Under the pieces are notes generated by a model that saw nothing but the letters and a program-made list of their open reading frames with translations, was not told the origin of the DNA and ran no database searches. A DNA stretch of 64,000 nucleotides from CAZJYI01 sp964550025 (GTDB lineage Bacteria; Verrucomicrobiota; Kiritimatiellia; UBA8416; CAYOBW01): contig CAZJYI010000013.1 in assembly GCA_964550025.1 (NCBI GenBank), positions 52,562 to 116,561 of the forward strand, read 5' to 3'. Made by a program: the position numbers and the translations under genes. Below are positions 42,201-50,702 of the stretch, piece after piece. Positions within the stretch are counted from its first letter, which is position 1; each line of letters opens with the position of its first letter.

Positions 42201-42251
42201 GTCCCTCCCGGAGGAGGGACCAACGGCCTCCCTGCCGTAGCAGGGAGCTAC
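42201..42251. repeat. Two hairpins with a CTAC end
   Basis: GTCCCTCCCGGAGGAGGGAC (42201-42220) is followed by CTCCCTGCCGTAGCAGGGAG and CTAC at 42251. On the minus strand it begins GTAGCTCCCTGCTACGGC. It fills the gap between the two large minus-strand genes. Confidence 0.6.
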
Positions 42252-42258
42252 GAGGGAC

Positions 42259-45200
42259 TCAGCGAATGATGAGGACCGTTCCGGGCGGGGTGGGTTCCTG
42301 CCATGCCCACGCGCCCTCTTCGAGGCGGATGTAGTCGAGCTCCCACCAACCGAACTGGTTGCCGGCCGTGTCGCCCAGAAGCATCCAGTTGCGGCTGTCC
42401 GTTATGCTGCTGGGCAGCCCCGTTCCGCCGGGGTTGAGCAATTCACCGTCTCGCCATACCCAGTAGGACGCATCCGCGTAGGCCGGCTTGCGCCGCACCA
42501 TGCGGAAGGTGTGGAAGGCGTCGGAGTTGACGTCCGTGCCAAGGTGGGCACGGATGCCTGCGCCCCATACGGTTGAGGTCGGGCCGACATATAGGATGCC
42601 GGTGTCCGTGTCGGCCCCGGCCGGCGTGGCCCACAGCGTGGCCGACCCGAGATAGGCGTAGCCCGCCCTGTTGGTTTCGCCGATGGCGCGCAACCTCACC
42701 TCGACCGTGAAATCGCCGTCGAAGTGTCCCGACTGCCACATGCCGCCGCCATTGCCGCTCGCGTGGGTGACGTTGATGCCGTTGGAGACCGTTCCCGCCG
42801 GCGCGCCCGGCCAGGGCACAGGACGGTTGGTGTGAGTCGGTTCAAAGTCCCAGTCGGCGCCGGCCACGCCGTCGATGTCCTGGTTCTGCGGGTGCGCGCT
42901 GTTGCATTCGTACATGTAGGCGAACGCGGACGACCGCTTCACGGCACGGCCGCCGTCGCTGATGGTGACCGTGGCGGCCCCCGTGCCGACATAGCCGCCT
43001 GCGGCGATCGTCACGTCGACGTCCTCCTGTCCTTCCTCCAGGACCCAGTCATCCACGGGGGTCACCGTGACCGTCTTCTGCGTCTCCCCGAGCCCGAAAA
43101 CGACATCGGTGACCGCGCCTGCGTAGTCTACGCCGGGCGTGGCCGTCCCGGCGAAATCAAGCTGGACCGCCATCGTCTCGTTGCTGAACGTCGCCGGGCG
43201 GCTGACGGTGACCGTCCCCGTGTCGGTGGGCTGTTCCGCCGCGTCGGGGTCGGTGGCCTGGATGGTGACTTCGCCGGTGATGAACGTCTCGCTCGTGTCG
43301 GCCCAGACTTCGCCGCTGCCGTTCGTGGCATGGAACCGGTAGTGGTAGCGCATGTTCGCCGTAAGACCGGCGCCCGAGCTCAACCTGCCGACCGGCACCT
43401 GCCCGAGGTTGTTCGTGTTGGCCCAGGCCGCGGCATCCGTGCCGCCGTCCATCTCACCCCAGAAGACTTTGACTGTCGTCGGGCCTGTCTCTTCATAGAC
43501 CAGTTCGCCGTTCAGGAAGGCGGCCGTGGTCGTGATGTTGGTCGGGGGGCGCGTCGCCACGATCGTCGTCCCTGGCGAGTAGGTCGTGTCGAGTCCGTAC
43601 TTCACTTCCAGGTAGGCACCCACGTAGTTCAGTTCGTTCGAGTTCAGGACCTTGTCGAAGAAGATGATCTCGGCGATGTCGCCGTTGAGCGGGAAGGCGT
43701 TGGCCGAGGTGGCGCCGATGCCCAGCGCTCGGGCCGAAGGCCCGTCAAGAGCGGCGCCCTGCGGTTCCTGCGAGACGACCGTGGCGCCGTTGGTCCCGTA
43801 CCAGACATCGTCGCCCGGCATCCCTTCCTCGAACGTGTACGACCCCATCAGCCAGGTCTGGTCGGGATGGACGCCGTCATACTGCGCGAACTCGCTCGTG
43901 AGGATGTTGCCCGCCAGCCCGCCGTTCCCGACGTGGAACCACAGCCTGTCGGTGTCCGCGCCGCGATTCTCGGCGCCGTACGACATGCCGGCGATGGAGC
44001 TGCTGCCGCCGCCGGTGTCGATGGCCCACTGAAGGTCGTTCTCGGTCGTCGAACGAACCTGCCATACGATGAAGAAGGTGGCGCCGCTGCCGTCGTGCAG
44101 GAAGCGGTAGGTGCTTGTCGTTCCGGACACCAGGCGGTCATTGGCGCCGTCGAAGCGCAGGACGGGTTTGCCCGATAGGACCCCCGTCTTGACCACCGGC
44201 TGCAAATCGGCCGTGGCCTGCGCCGCGTCATTGCCTTGCCCGGACTTGTCCGCCCACAGGGCGACCGGGGTGCTGTCGGCCAGGCTGTCGGTATTCCCGT
44301 CGCCGTCCACGTCAGAGGCGTCGAGCCACAGGCGGCTCCCCTCGATGGCGGTCGGCGCGTAGGGCCATGTCACCATGTCCGTTCCCGGCGCGATGTTCAT
44401 CGTCGCCGTCGCGGGGGTGCCCGTCGAGTAGCCCGCCCCTGGCTGAAGGGTCAGTACGACGGTCTCGGTATCCTCGAGGAGAAACCCGTCATCGATGGGC
44501 GTGACCGTGATTGTGGTGTTACTCTGCCCTGCGGTGAACGTGGCGGAATGCGGATTCAGATCGACATAGTCGCTGCCCTCCCTCGCCGTTGACGCGTCCT
44601 CGATCGCGAATTCCACCGCAAGTTCCCCGTTCGTGTCCGTGCGCGTCAAGGTGAACGTGCCCGTGTCCGGCCCGTCCTCCGACGCGTGGTCCGTGACGGC
44701 GACCGTCACGAGCTGTCCGAAGGGGGTGCCGAACTCGGCCGTGCGCGGCGCCCAGGCCGTCTCGACGGCGTTGGAGGCGTAAAAGCGGTAGAAGTAGGTT
44801 GTTCCCTCGGCCAGCGAGAGGTTGGTGCTGAGCGGGCCGACTTCCACCGTGCCAAAGGAGTTCGTGTTGCCCCAGGCGGCCAGGTTGGTGCCGCCGTCCG
44901 CCGTGCCCCAGAACGCGATGGCCGTCGTCGGCACGGCGCTCGTGACCCAGAGGTGGCCGTTGAGCGTTGCACCCGACGCTGTCACGTTCGAGGCACCGGC
45001 CGCGTTGTCAATTACGACCCGCGGGGCATACGCGCCCGTCTGGTCGTAGCGGATGTAGGCAATGTCCAGGTTGAAACCGTTGAAGCGGTTGCCGCTTGAC
45101 GTGGAGTCCCCCAGGATCATGCGGTCGTCATCGGCCGTCGAATCGTAGCCCACCCCCGCCGGAGGCGTGAGGAGAACCCCGTCGCGCCAGACGTGATAGC

Positions 45201-45711
45201 GGTTGGCGGCGCTGTCGTTCGCGATGCGGTAGACGTGAAACGCACCGTCCGTGTTGGGGTCGTGCGCCGCGCTGAACGTGTTGTTCCCGTCGTCTCGCGT
45301 GAAGGTGTCGAAGATCTCGATCATGATGCGGTCGCTGCTCGCCCCCAGCCACGCCATGAAACCGTTCGGCAGCGCGTTGAACCTGGTGCGGAGCTCCAGC
45401 GTCCAGTCGCCTTGGTTCCCGCTGCTCCAGGTGGTCGCTCCACCGTCCAGCGTGGAGCCGACGCCCTCGACCCACGAACCGCCGTCGCTCGTGTTTACCG
45501 CGTTCAGGAGCGAGCCGTTGAGCGAGAAGTTCATACTGCCCGAACCTTGTTTGGCCCAGCCATTGGTGAACGCCGCGCCATCATGGATCTCGTTGCCGGA
45601 GAACTTCGATGCGAAGTCATCCGAGTCCCTCATGGTTGTCGGCGCGGCCCCCGCGCCTACCACTCCCAACAGGGCGAGCACAGCTGCCACTCCAGAACCG
45701 ATACGCTTCAT
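42259..45711 (-). CDS. Giant exported protein with YHVWRDG module, Calx-beta and LamG domains
   Basis: 1150 residues from ATG 45711 (GGGAGT upstream), with a signal peptide ending GVVGAGAAP. In order: a YHVWRDG concanavalin-like module (about 28-232, ending DIAYIRYDQTGAYAP), a fibronectin-like repeat (about 235-330), Calx-beta 1 (about 335-445; DASTAREGSDY), a LamG domain (about 455-745; LWLDASDVDGDG, GDIAEIIFFDKVL), a second fibronectin-like repeat, Calx-beta 2 (about 835-945; GTATPGVDY, VTPVDDWVLEEGQED), and a last concanavalin-like domain (YWVWRDGELL). It ends PPGTVLIIR. No catalytic site is seen; a surface adhesin or glycan-binding scaffold is likely. Its promoter overlaps an inverted repeat. 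Confidence 0.85.
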   Translation of the reverse strand: MKRIGSGVAAVLALLGVVGAGAAPTTMRDSDDFASKFSGNEIHDGAAFTNGWAKQGSGSMNFSLNGSLLNAVNTSDGGSWVEGVGSTLDGGATTWSSGNQGDWTLELRTRFNALPNGFMAWLGASSDRIMIEIFDTFTRDDGNNTFSAAHDPNTDGAFHVYRIANDSAANRYHVWRDGVLLTPPAGVGYDSTADDDRMILGDSTSSGNRFNGFNLDIAYIRYDQTGAYAPRVVIDNAAGASNVTASGATLNGHLWVTSAVPTTAIAFWGTADGGTNLAAWGNTNSFGTVEVGPLSTNLSLAEGTTYFYRFYASNAVETAWAPRTAEFGTPFGQLVTVAVTDHASEDGPDTGTFTLTRTDTNGELAVEFAIEDASTAREGSDYVDLNPHSATFTAGQSNTTITVTPIDDGFLLEDTETVVLTLQPGAGYSTGTPATATMNIAPGTDMVTWPYAPTAIEGSRLWLDASDVDGDGNTDSLADSTPVALWADKSGQGNDAAQATADLQPVVKTGVLSGKPVLRFDGANDRLVSGTTSTYRFLHDGSGATFFIVWQVRSTTENDLQWAIDTGGGSSSIAGMSYGAENRGADTDRLWFHVGNGGLAGNILTSEFAQYDGVHPDQTWLMGSYTFEEGMPGDDVWYGTNGATVVSQEPQGAALDGPSARALGIGATSANAFPLNGDIAEIIFFDKVLNSNELNYVGAYLEVKYGLDTTYSPGTTIVATRPPTNITTTAAFLNGELVYEETGPTTVKVFWGEMDGGTDAAAWANTNNLGQVPVGRLSSGAGLTANMRYHYRFHATNGSGEVWADTSETFITGEVTIQATDPDAAEQPTDTGTVTVSRPATFSNETMAVQLDFAGTATPGVDYAGAVTDVVFGLGETQKTVTVTPVDDWVLEEGQEDVDVTIAAGGYVGTGAATVTISDGGRAVKRSSAFAYMYECNSAHPQNQDIDGVAGADWDFEPTHTNRPVPWPGAPAGTVSNGINVTHASGNGGGMWQSGHFDGDFTVEVRLRAIGETNRAGYAYLGSATLWATPAGADTDTGILYVGPTSTVWGAGIRAHLGTDVNSDAFHTFRMVRRKPAYADASYWVWRDGELLNPGGTGLPSSITDSRNWMLLGDTAGNQFGWWELDYIRLEEGAWAWQEPTPPGTVLIIR

Positions 45712-45746
45712 GTGTCAGACTCCCATTTCGTCAGTTATCGTCAGGG

Positions 45747-45775
45747 ATTATCGGTGATGTTGGTAATTTCAGCAA
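45747..45775 (-). promoter_or_regulatory. Promoter of the Calx-beta/LamG gene
   Basis: Minus strand TTGCTG (45770-45775), a 17-bp spacer and GATAAT (45747-45752). The predicted leader is about 30 nt. Confidence 0.5.
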
Positions 45776-45792
45776 TACGCACTATGCGTATT
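45774..45792. promoter_or_regulatory. Operator-like inverted repeat
   Basis: AATACGCA CTA TGCGTATT, 8-bp perfect arms with a 3-bp spacer. It overlaps the -35 of the minus-strand gene and lies upstream of the XylR-like regulator. It is a probable binding site for that regulator. Confidence 0.55.
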
Positions 45793-45820
45793 TATTGTTG
45801 TTGTTTTGCGCACGTCGGTC

Positions 45821-45850
45821 TGGACGCGGGAGGGCGGGTTGTAGTACAAT
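45821..45850 (+). promoter_or_regulatory. Promoter of the XylR-like regulator, nearly leaderless
   Basis: TGGACG (45821-45826), an 18-bp spacer and TACAAT (45845-45850). Transcription would start about 3 nt before ATG 45860. Confidence 0.45.
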
Positions 45851-45859
45851 TCCCTGTCG

Positions 45860-47023
45860 ATGAATGCCTCCCGTCACATAGGCCTGTTACTGGACATCCA
45901 GGAGGAGTACCCTCGCAGCATCGTCCAGGGGATTATCCGCTATGGGCGGGCCGGCGGTCGATGGCAGATCATGGCCAGGCGCTGTCGGCCCGTACTGCTG
46001 TGGGAGGATCTTGACCACTGGGAAGGCGACGGCATCGCGGCCTGGGTGAGGTCCCGGGAAGAGATCGAGCGGCTTCAGCGTCTGGGGGTCCCGGTGGTGA
46101 ACGTCTCGAGCTGGCTGGCCGAGACTCCGTTCCCGTCGGTATTGAGCGACAACCGCGCGATCGGGCGGCTCGCGGCCGAACACCTTCTGGAACGGGGACT
46201 CGAACGTTTCGCGTTCTTCCGCGTACTGGACACGGCCTATGCCCGCGACCGGGAAGCTGCCTTTGCCGGGAAGATCCGTGCCGCCGGTTTCGAGTGCCGC
46301 GCGCTCTATCCCCGGTCAGCCCCTTCCGACACGCAGACGGGGCACCCCGCCGATCCGGACGAGTCCCAACTGGCCGACATGCTGCGCGCCCTGGATGTTC
46401 CGGTCGGCGTGCTGGCCGTGACCGACTTTCTCGGGCGCCACATCATCGAGGCCTGCCAGGAGACCGGCATCCACGTTCCGGATGAGCTGGCGGTTGTGGG
46501 GGTGGACAACGAGACCTTGTTCTGCGAGATGGCCGAACCGCAGCTCTCGAGCGTTGCCCTGGCCGGCGAGCAGATGGGCTTCCAGGCCGCCTCTCTGCTG
46601 GACGACTTGATCGACGGCAGGACTCCACCGTCCGAACCCGCACTGATTCCACCCACCGGTATCGTCGCACGCCATTCGACCGACGTGCTCGCGATCGACG
46701 ACCCCAAGGTTGCGGCCGCCGTCCGTTTCGTTCGCGACAATGCCGCCCGCAACTTCGACGTCAGCGACGTCCTGCGGGCCGTTCCGGTTTCACGCCGCAG
46801 CCTGGAGATCCGTTTCCGGAAGATTGTCGGTCGCTCCCTGCACGAAGAGATCCGGCGCGTGCACATCCAACGCGCAAAGAGCCTCCTGGTGAGCACCAAC
46901 CTCACGATTCCCGACGTGGCCGAATCCAGTGGCTACAACGGCCCGGACCGTTTTCGCGTGGCGTTCGTAAAGGAGACCGGCATGACCCCAACCGCATACC
47001 GCCAGCAGTTCACGCGGCGGTAG
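45860..47023 (+). CDS. XylR-like regulator (LacI-type sugar-binding domain + AraC HTH)
   Basis: 387 residues. The first about 275 residues form a periplasmic-binding-protein fold of LacI/XylR type (RHIGLLLDIQEEYPRSIVQG, DNRAIGRLAAEHLLERGL, PDELAVVGVDNE). The last about 105 form an AraC helix-turn-helix (AVPVSRRSLEIRFRKIVGR, IPDVAESSGYNGPDRFRVAF). This matches XylR-type activators that respond to free sugars. It is transcribed away from the Calx-beta/LamG gene, and an inverted repeat lies between the two promoters. There is almost no leader and no visible ribosome site. Confidence 0.92.
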   Translation: MNASRHIGLLLDIQEEYPRSIVQGIIRYGRAGGRWQIMARRCRPVLLWEDLDHWEGDGIAAWVRSREEIERLQRLGVPVVNVSSWLAETPFPSVLSDNRAIGRLAAEHLLERGLERFAFFRVLDTAYARDREAAFAGKIRAAGFECRALYPRSAPSDTQTGHPADPDESQLADMLRALDVPVGVLAVTDFLGRHIIEACQETGIHVPDELAVVGVDNETLFCEMAEPQLSSVALAGEQMGFQAASLLDDLIDGRTPPSEPALIPPTGIVARHSTDVLAIDDPKVAAAVRFVRDNAARNFDVSDVLRAVPVSRRSLEIRFRKIVGRSLHEEIRRVHIQRAKSLLVSTNLTIPDVAESSGYNGPDRFRVAFVKETGMTPTAYRQQFTRR

Positions 47024-47045
47024 GCGAGGAGGAGAAACCGTGGAA

Positions 47046-47150
47046 TAACGAACACTGAATGATGAGCGCTGAAGTGCGAGGCCTGTCTCCGGGCGCGCCC
47101 TTCCCCTCTCACTTCGACGTTGAGCGTTCAGTGTTCAACATTCGACATTC
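47046..47150. repeat. Heptamer-flanked dispersed repeat, copy 2
   Basis: Inverted relative to 17315-17420: ACACTGAATGATGAGCGCTG, a core with GGCCTGTCTCCGGGCGCGCC, then TTCGACG, TTGAGCG, TTCAGTG, TTCAACA and TTCGACA units. The right end runs into the 3' end of the kelch gene. Confidence 0.75.
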
Positions 47151-48297
47151 TCACGAACCCCATCACCCGCCGCGTGCGCACCCCGGGGCGTGTCTCGCCG
47201 CTGGGGATGACGATTGTGCCGTCAAGCCACTCGGCTCGCGTGGCCACCACGCTATGCCCCGGCGTGAGTCTGCCCGCGACTTCCCAGGTGTCGTCAACGG
47301 TGTTGTAGGAGAGGATCTCCAGCGCGTGACCGGGGTCGGCTGCCATGAGCCTGCGGTTTTCCGCTTCCAGTGCTGAGACGCCGGCAGTGTCCCTCGCCAG
47401 GCGCCGTCTCTCGGCCGCCTTTGCGTTCGCGATGCGCTTGTGAAGCGAGCAGCGCCGGCTCCCGCCGCCGCCGAAGAGCAGGACCTTTGACTCGCCGAGG
47501 GCGACGGCCGGCGTTGCGACCGCGGCGACACCGTCGCTGCCATCGTGGCCTTTGCCGAGGACGTTGCGGCGGGCGATCCAGGTTCCGGCGTTCGGGTCGT
47601 AAGCCCATGAGTCCGTGAAGACCTTCAGTTCGTGCAAAGGTCCCCCCGTTCTCCCGCTGAAGACGTAGAGACGCCCTGCCTGTGCCACGACGGTCGGCAT
47701 GAGTCGTGGTGGGGCGGGCAGGGGAGGAAGCTCGCGCCAGACGTTTTGTCCGAGAGTCAACGCCCATGCTCGATTGCTCTCCCCGTCGGGTCCCTTGCCG
47801 CCTATGACGTGTACGGTGTCCCCCAGCAGGGCGGCGCCGGCGAAACTGATCTCAGATGGAACAGGGGGGAGGTTCTTGCGTTCAATCCGCCCGTTGTCCG
47901 CGTCCCACTGCAGCAGGAACGCGTCCGCATGAGCCTTCTCACTGTCACATCCCCCGACACAGAGGATGCCCCCGGGCGTTGAAACGGAGGCGCCGTAGGC
48001 AAGGGGCCGCGGCAGTCTCTCCCCGGCGGTGTGCCACTGCCACTTCCCGTGCCCCTCGCGCGTCATCACGTGGATGCGGTCGTGCCAGACCTTCTTGCCA
48101 CCCTCCCATGGCGGCACATCGGGGAAGTTGGCGCCGCCGGCCACGATCAACGCGCCGCGGTGCACTCCGACGAAAGGACCCGCAAACCCAACCGGATCGG
48201 GGAGGGGCGGGAAGAGCACGGGTTGCAGCTTCGGCGATCCGGCGGATAGGACCGATAGGACCGATAGGACGGATATGAGAATGGCGGCTCTCTTCAA
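47128..48297 (-). CDS. Kelch-type cyclically permuted mutarotase (NanM-like)
   Basis: 389 residues. TTG 48297 is the start: it follows GGGAGG by 5 bases and overlaps the URO-D stop as TTGA; no ATG or GTG is better placed. The signal peptide contains VLS three times, coded by a 9-bp tandem repeat. Kelch blades (about 30-380) show FAGPFVGVHRGALIVAGGAN, YGASVSTPGGILCVGG, AGAALLGDTVHVIGG and GRLYVFSGR, as in N-acetylneuraminate mutarotase NanM and relatives, with FAG and GGANFP motifs. It probably interconverts sugar anomers in the periplasm. The last residues, SNVEH, and the TGA stop come from the heptamer repeat. Confidence 0.85.
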   Translation of the reverse strand: MKRAAILISVLSVLSVLSAGSPKLQPVLFPPLPDPVGFAGPFVGVHRGALIVAGGANFPDVPPWEGGKKVWHDRIHVMTREGHGKWQWHTAGERLPRPLAYGASVSTPGGILCVGGCDSEKAHADAFLLQWDADNGRIERKNLPPVPSEISFAGAALLGDTVHVIGGKGPDGESNRAWALTLGQNVWRELPPLPAPPRLMPTVVAQAGRLYVFSGRTGGPLHELKVFTDSWAYDPNAGTWIARRNVLGKGHDGSDGVAAVATPAVALGESKVLLFGGGGSRRCSLHKRIANAKAAERRRLARDTAGVSALEAENRRLMAADPGHALEILSYNTVDDTWEVAGRLTPGHSVVATRAEWLDGTIVIPSGETRPGVRTRRVMGFVRMSNVEH

Positions 48298-49367
48298 CGT
48301 TTCCTCCCTTCCTCGTACATGGCGACGATGTTCTCCGTCGGGATATCGACCTGGAAGTTGTGGGTGGGGCCAAGGAAGAAACCGCCGCCCGGCGCCATGG
48401 TGTCGACCAGTTGCCGCACCGCCTTGCGCACGCCTCCGGGCGTCCCCGCGCGCAGCAGATGCATCTCGTCCACGCCCCCGGAGAGGCAGAGGCGGTCGCC
48501 GTACTGGGCCTTGAGCTCGGCGGGGACCATGCCGGCAGCCGTCACCTGGAGCGGGTCGAGGACCTCTACGCCGATATCGATGAGGTCCGGAATCAACTCG
48601 CGTACAGCGCCGCAGGAGTGCTGGTAGTAATGGGCACCGTGCCGCCTGGCGACATCGGCCATGGCCTTCAGGCCCGGACCGATGAATTCCCGCCACATGG
48701 CCGGGGACATGACCAGCGATTGTTGCGTGCCGAAGTCGTCGCCGATGCGGAAGAAATCGATCCCGCGCCCGTCCGCCCGCCGCGCGGCCGAGCACATTCG
48801 GTCAACGAAGGCCACGTTGAACGCGAGCGCTCTCTCTACGAGTGCGCGAAAGAAGTCCGGGTCCGTCAGCGGCAAGAGGAAGCTCTGCTCCTCCCCGACC
48901 AGCGCCTGGATTGGGCACTGGAAAAGCCCTGGCGAGCTGTGATCGGGCGCGGTCATGATGGCGTAGTCGTCATAGCGTTCGACCTGTTCCGGAAGCGTTG
49001 AGAAGTCGAACCATTCCAGGTCAGGCCACGCCCAGTCCTCGAGTCGGGCGGGGTCCGTCCAGTCCTCCATGGGGTTCAACATCGGTTCCCAGTAGCCGTC
49101 AGAGCCGGCGAAAGTGACGTAGCGGTATTCCACGCCCCAGATGTCGCGACGGACACCCGGGTCGGGACCTCGCAGGGGTGGGCCGACGTACTCTGGTGCA
49201 ACCCAGCGAAAGTCGATTCCAAGGCTGCGAAAGAGCTCTTCGTTCGTCGCGCAGCCCAGATCCTGCATGAGGCGGCCCCGCGTTTCAGGGACATCTCTAT
49301 AGAAGAAAGGCACCCGGTCGGGCTGCCCATGATGCAGAGCTGCGAGGACGCGTCCGCGTGGTTTCAT
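48294..49367 (-). CDS. Uroporphyrinogen decarboxylase (URO-D) superfamily protein
   Basis: 357 residues from ATG 49367. The opening MKPRGRVLAALHHGQPDRVP and the segments HGAHYYQHSCGAVRELIPDL, IGVEVLDPLQ and GGGFFLGPTHNFQVDIPTEN are typical of the URO-D fold found in corrinoid/methyl-transfer and unknown-function enzymes of PVC bacteria, rather than haem biosynthesis HemE. The HxCG motif (HSCG) can hold zinc or a substrate. It is coupled by a 4-bp overlap to the kelch mutarotase, which links it to sugar metabolism. A role in removing methyl groups from methylated sugars is a guess. It diverges from the GntR gene. Confidence 0.85.
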   Translation of the reverse strand: MKPRGRVLAALHHGQPDRVPFFYRDVPETRGRLMQDLGCATNEELFRSLGIDFRWVAPEYVGPPLRGPDPGVRRDIWGVEYRYVTFAGSDGYWEPMLNPMEDWTDPARLEDWAWPDLEWFDFSTLPEQVERYDDYAIMTAPDHSSPGLFQCPIQALVGEEQSFLLPLTDPDFFRALVERALAFNVAFVDRMCSAARRADGRGIDFFRIGDDFGTQQSLVMSPAMWREFIGPGLKAMADVARRHGAHYYQHSCGAVRELIPDLIDIGVEVLDPLQVTAAGMVPAELKAQYGDRLCLSGGVDEMHLLRAGTPGGVRKAVRQLVDTMAPGGGFFLGPTHNFQVDIPTENIVAMYEEGRKR

Positions 49368-49426
49368 GCGGGCAGGGTAGGGCGGCGTTCGGAGTGTGTC
49401 AAATCAATATAGTCAAAAAAAGCTTG

Positions 49427-49445
49427 CAATAATAATGTGTTATTG
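49427..49445. promoter_or_regulatory. Operator-like inverted repeat in the URO-D / GntR gap
   Basis: CAATAA TAATGTG TTATTG, a 19-bp inverted repeat in the only AT-rich stretch between the divergent genes. The size fits a GntR dimer site. Confidence 0.45.
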
Positions 49446-49502
49446 TGTAGCGTGTGCGGCGTCTCAGTGGGGAGAAGTGAAATCGAGTCGCGGGGAACGC
49501 AG

Positions 49503-50573
49503 ATGCCAAAGGTCCGTATTCCGAAGATCGTGCGGCTGGCCGAGCAGGTGGCTGGGGACATCCGCTCGCGCGGGCTCAAGGCCGGCGACCCGTACATGAA
49601 CGCCGCGGAGCTGGCGCGCGAGTTGCGCGTTAGCGCGTCAACGGCCAACCGCGTGCTGCAGATCCTGGACGAGCGGGGGGTGGTCGAGCGGGCCCGCAAG
49701 AAGGGAACACTCGTCAGCGACCCGTCTCCCGAGGGGCCGTTGCGCACGATCAAGCGTGTGCATATGCTGACCTTTCAGGCTTCGGCCCGCCCCGTGGGGG
49801 TGATGACCGACCCGGTTATCGTCGGCATCCAGCACAAGCTGCCCGGCTCGATGATCCAGTTCAATTTCCTGTCGTCGGTGGTCGATGCCGACCAGGTCAA
49901 GCGTCTGCTTGACGAGGCCCGGCGGTCGCCGGACCCGGTTGGGATCGTCCTCACGCGTGCGCCCTTCGCGGCACAGAAGATGGTCGAGGAATCGGGCGTG
50001 CCGACGGTCGTGCACGGATACCTTCAGCCCTCGATTGGCAAACTGGCCTGGATCACGATCGATTACGACGAGATCGGCAGGTTGCTGGGCCGTTTCGTCC
50101 GGGAGCAGAAGGCACGGCGCATTGTCGTCGTGATCCCCGAGCAACCCCTGCTGCCGGGGGATTATCGCTTGCTGGCACGGTTGCGTGAAGAACTGGGGAA
50201 GGGGGCGTACGGTCCGGGCGACCTGCACATCGGGTGTCTGCCGAGGGACGATGATGCCGTTGCCGCCTGGCTTACCGAGCATGTTCCGCTCGGGAAGGGG
50301 CGCACGACCGTGGCCTGCTACCGCGACTACCACGTTCCCGGGGTTCGAAAGGCGCTGAGACGGGCGGGGGTCAGGCGACACGAGTGCGACATCGTCGTCA
50401 TAGACGAACACTGGTCCGCCGCGCGGAAGAACGGTGCGGGGCTGGTGCGCATCGTTTCCCCGGCCTCCGAGTTCGAGGTCGGAGTGGCCATTGCCGAACT
50501 GCTCCTGGACCAGATGAAGGGAAAGGGCGGCGCAGGCATGCACCGGGTCTTCCCGGTGGAATTGATCCCGTAA
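49503..50573 (+). CDS. GntR-type HTH regulator with LacI-like sugar-binding domain
   Basis: 356 residues from ATG 49503; an in-frame ATG at 49437 would add 22 residues inside the AT-rich operator area. The N-terminal GntR winged helix (about 8-75; DPYMNAAELARELRVSASTA, RVLQILDERGVVERARKKGT) is followed by a periplasmic-binding-like effector domain (about 85-356; WITIDYDEIGRLLGRFV, RRIVVVIPEQPLLPGDYRLL). This is the AraR/DasR-like mix of domains in which a sugar releases the repressor. It precedes the AGE epimerase and the sulfatase run, which it may control. Confidence 0.88.
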   Translation: MPKVRIPKIVRLAEQVAGDIRSRGLKAGDPYMNAAELARELRVSASTANRVLQILDERGVVERARKKGTLVSDPSPEGPLRTIKRVHMLTFQASARPVGVMTDPVIVGIQHKLPGSMIQFNFLSSVVDADQVKRLLDEARRSPDPVGIVLTRAPFAAQKMVEESGVPTVVHGYLQPSIGKLAWITIDYDEIGRLLGRFVREQKARRIVVVIPEQPLLPGDYRLLARLREELGKGAYGPGDLHIGCLPRDDDAVAAWLTEHVPLGKGRTTVACYRDYHVPGVRKALRRAGVRRHECDIVVIDEHWSAARKNGAGLVRIVSPASEFEVGVAIAELLLDQMKGKGGAGMHRVFPVELIP

Positions 50574-50581
50574 TCGAAATG

Positions 50582-50681
50582 TCCACTCGCTCACGCTCGT
50601 GGCTACAGGCAGGCCCATGTAGTCGCGAGCGCCTGTCGCGCCGTATCCGCCACGGGCGGAGAAGGCGGATGAGCGAGCGGA
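50582..50681. repeat. GTAG repeat pair, GTAGCCACGAGCG family, head-to-head
   Basis: TCCACTCGCTCACGCTCGTG ending CTAC (50603-50606), then GTAGTCGCGAGCG (50619 onward) to GAGCGAGCGGA. GTAG heads face each other in the middle, opposite to the element at 4137. Confidence 0.75.
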
Positions 50682-50702
50682 GCGGATGGAGAAAGAGAGA
50701 GA

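Noticed and set aside
22141..45711. PEP-CTERM sorting signals on the LamG proteins
   Set aside because: Inspected the C-termini: there is no PEP motif, no transmembrane helix and no basic tail.
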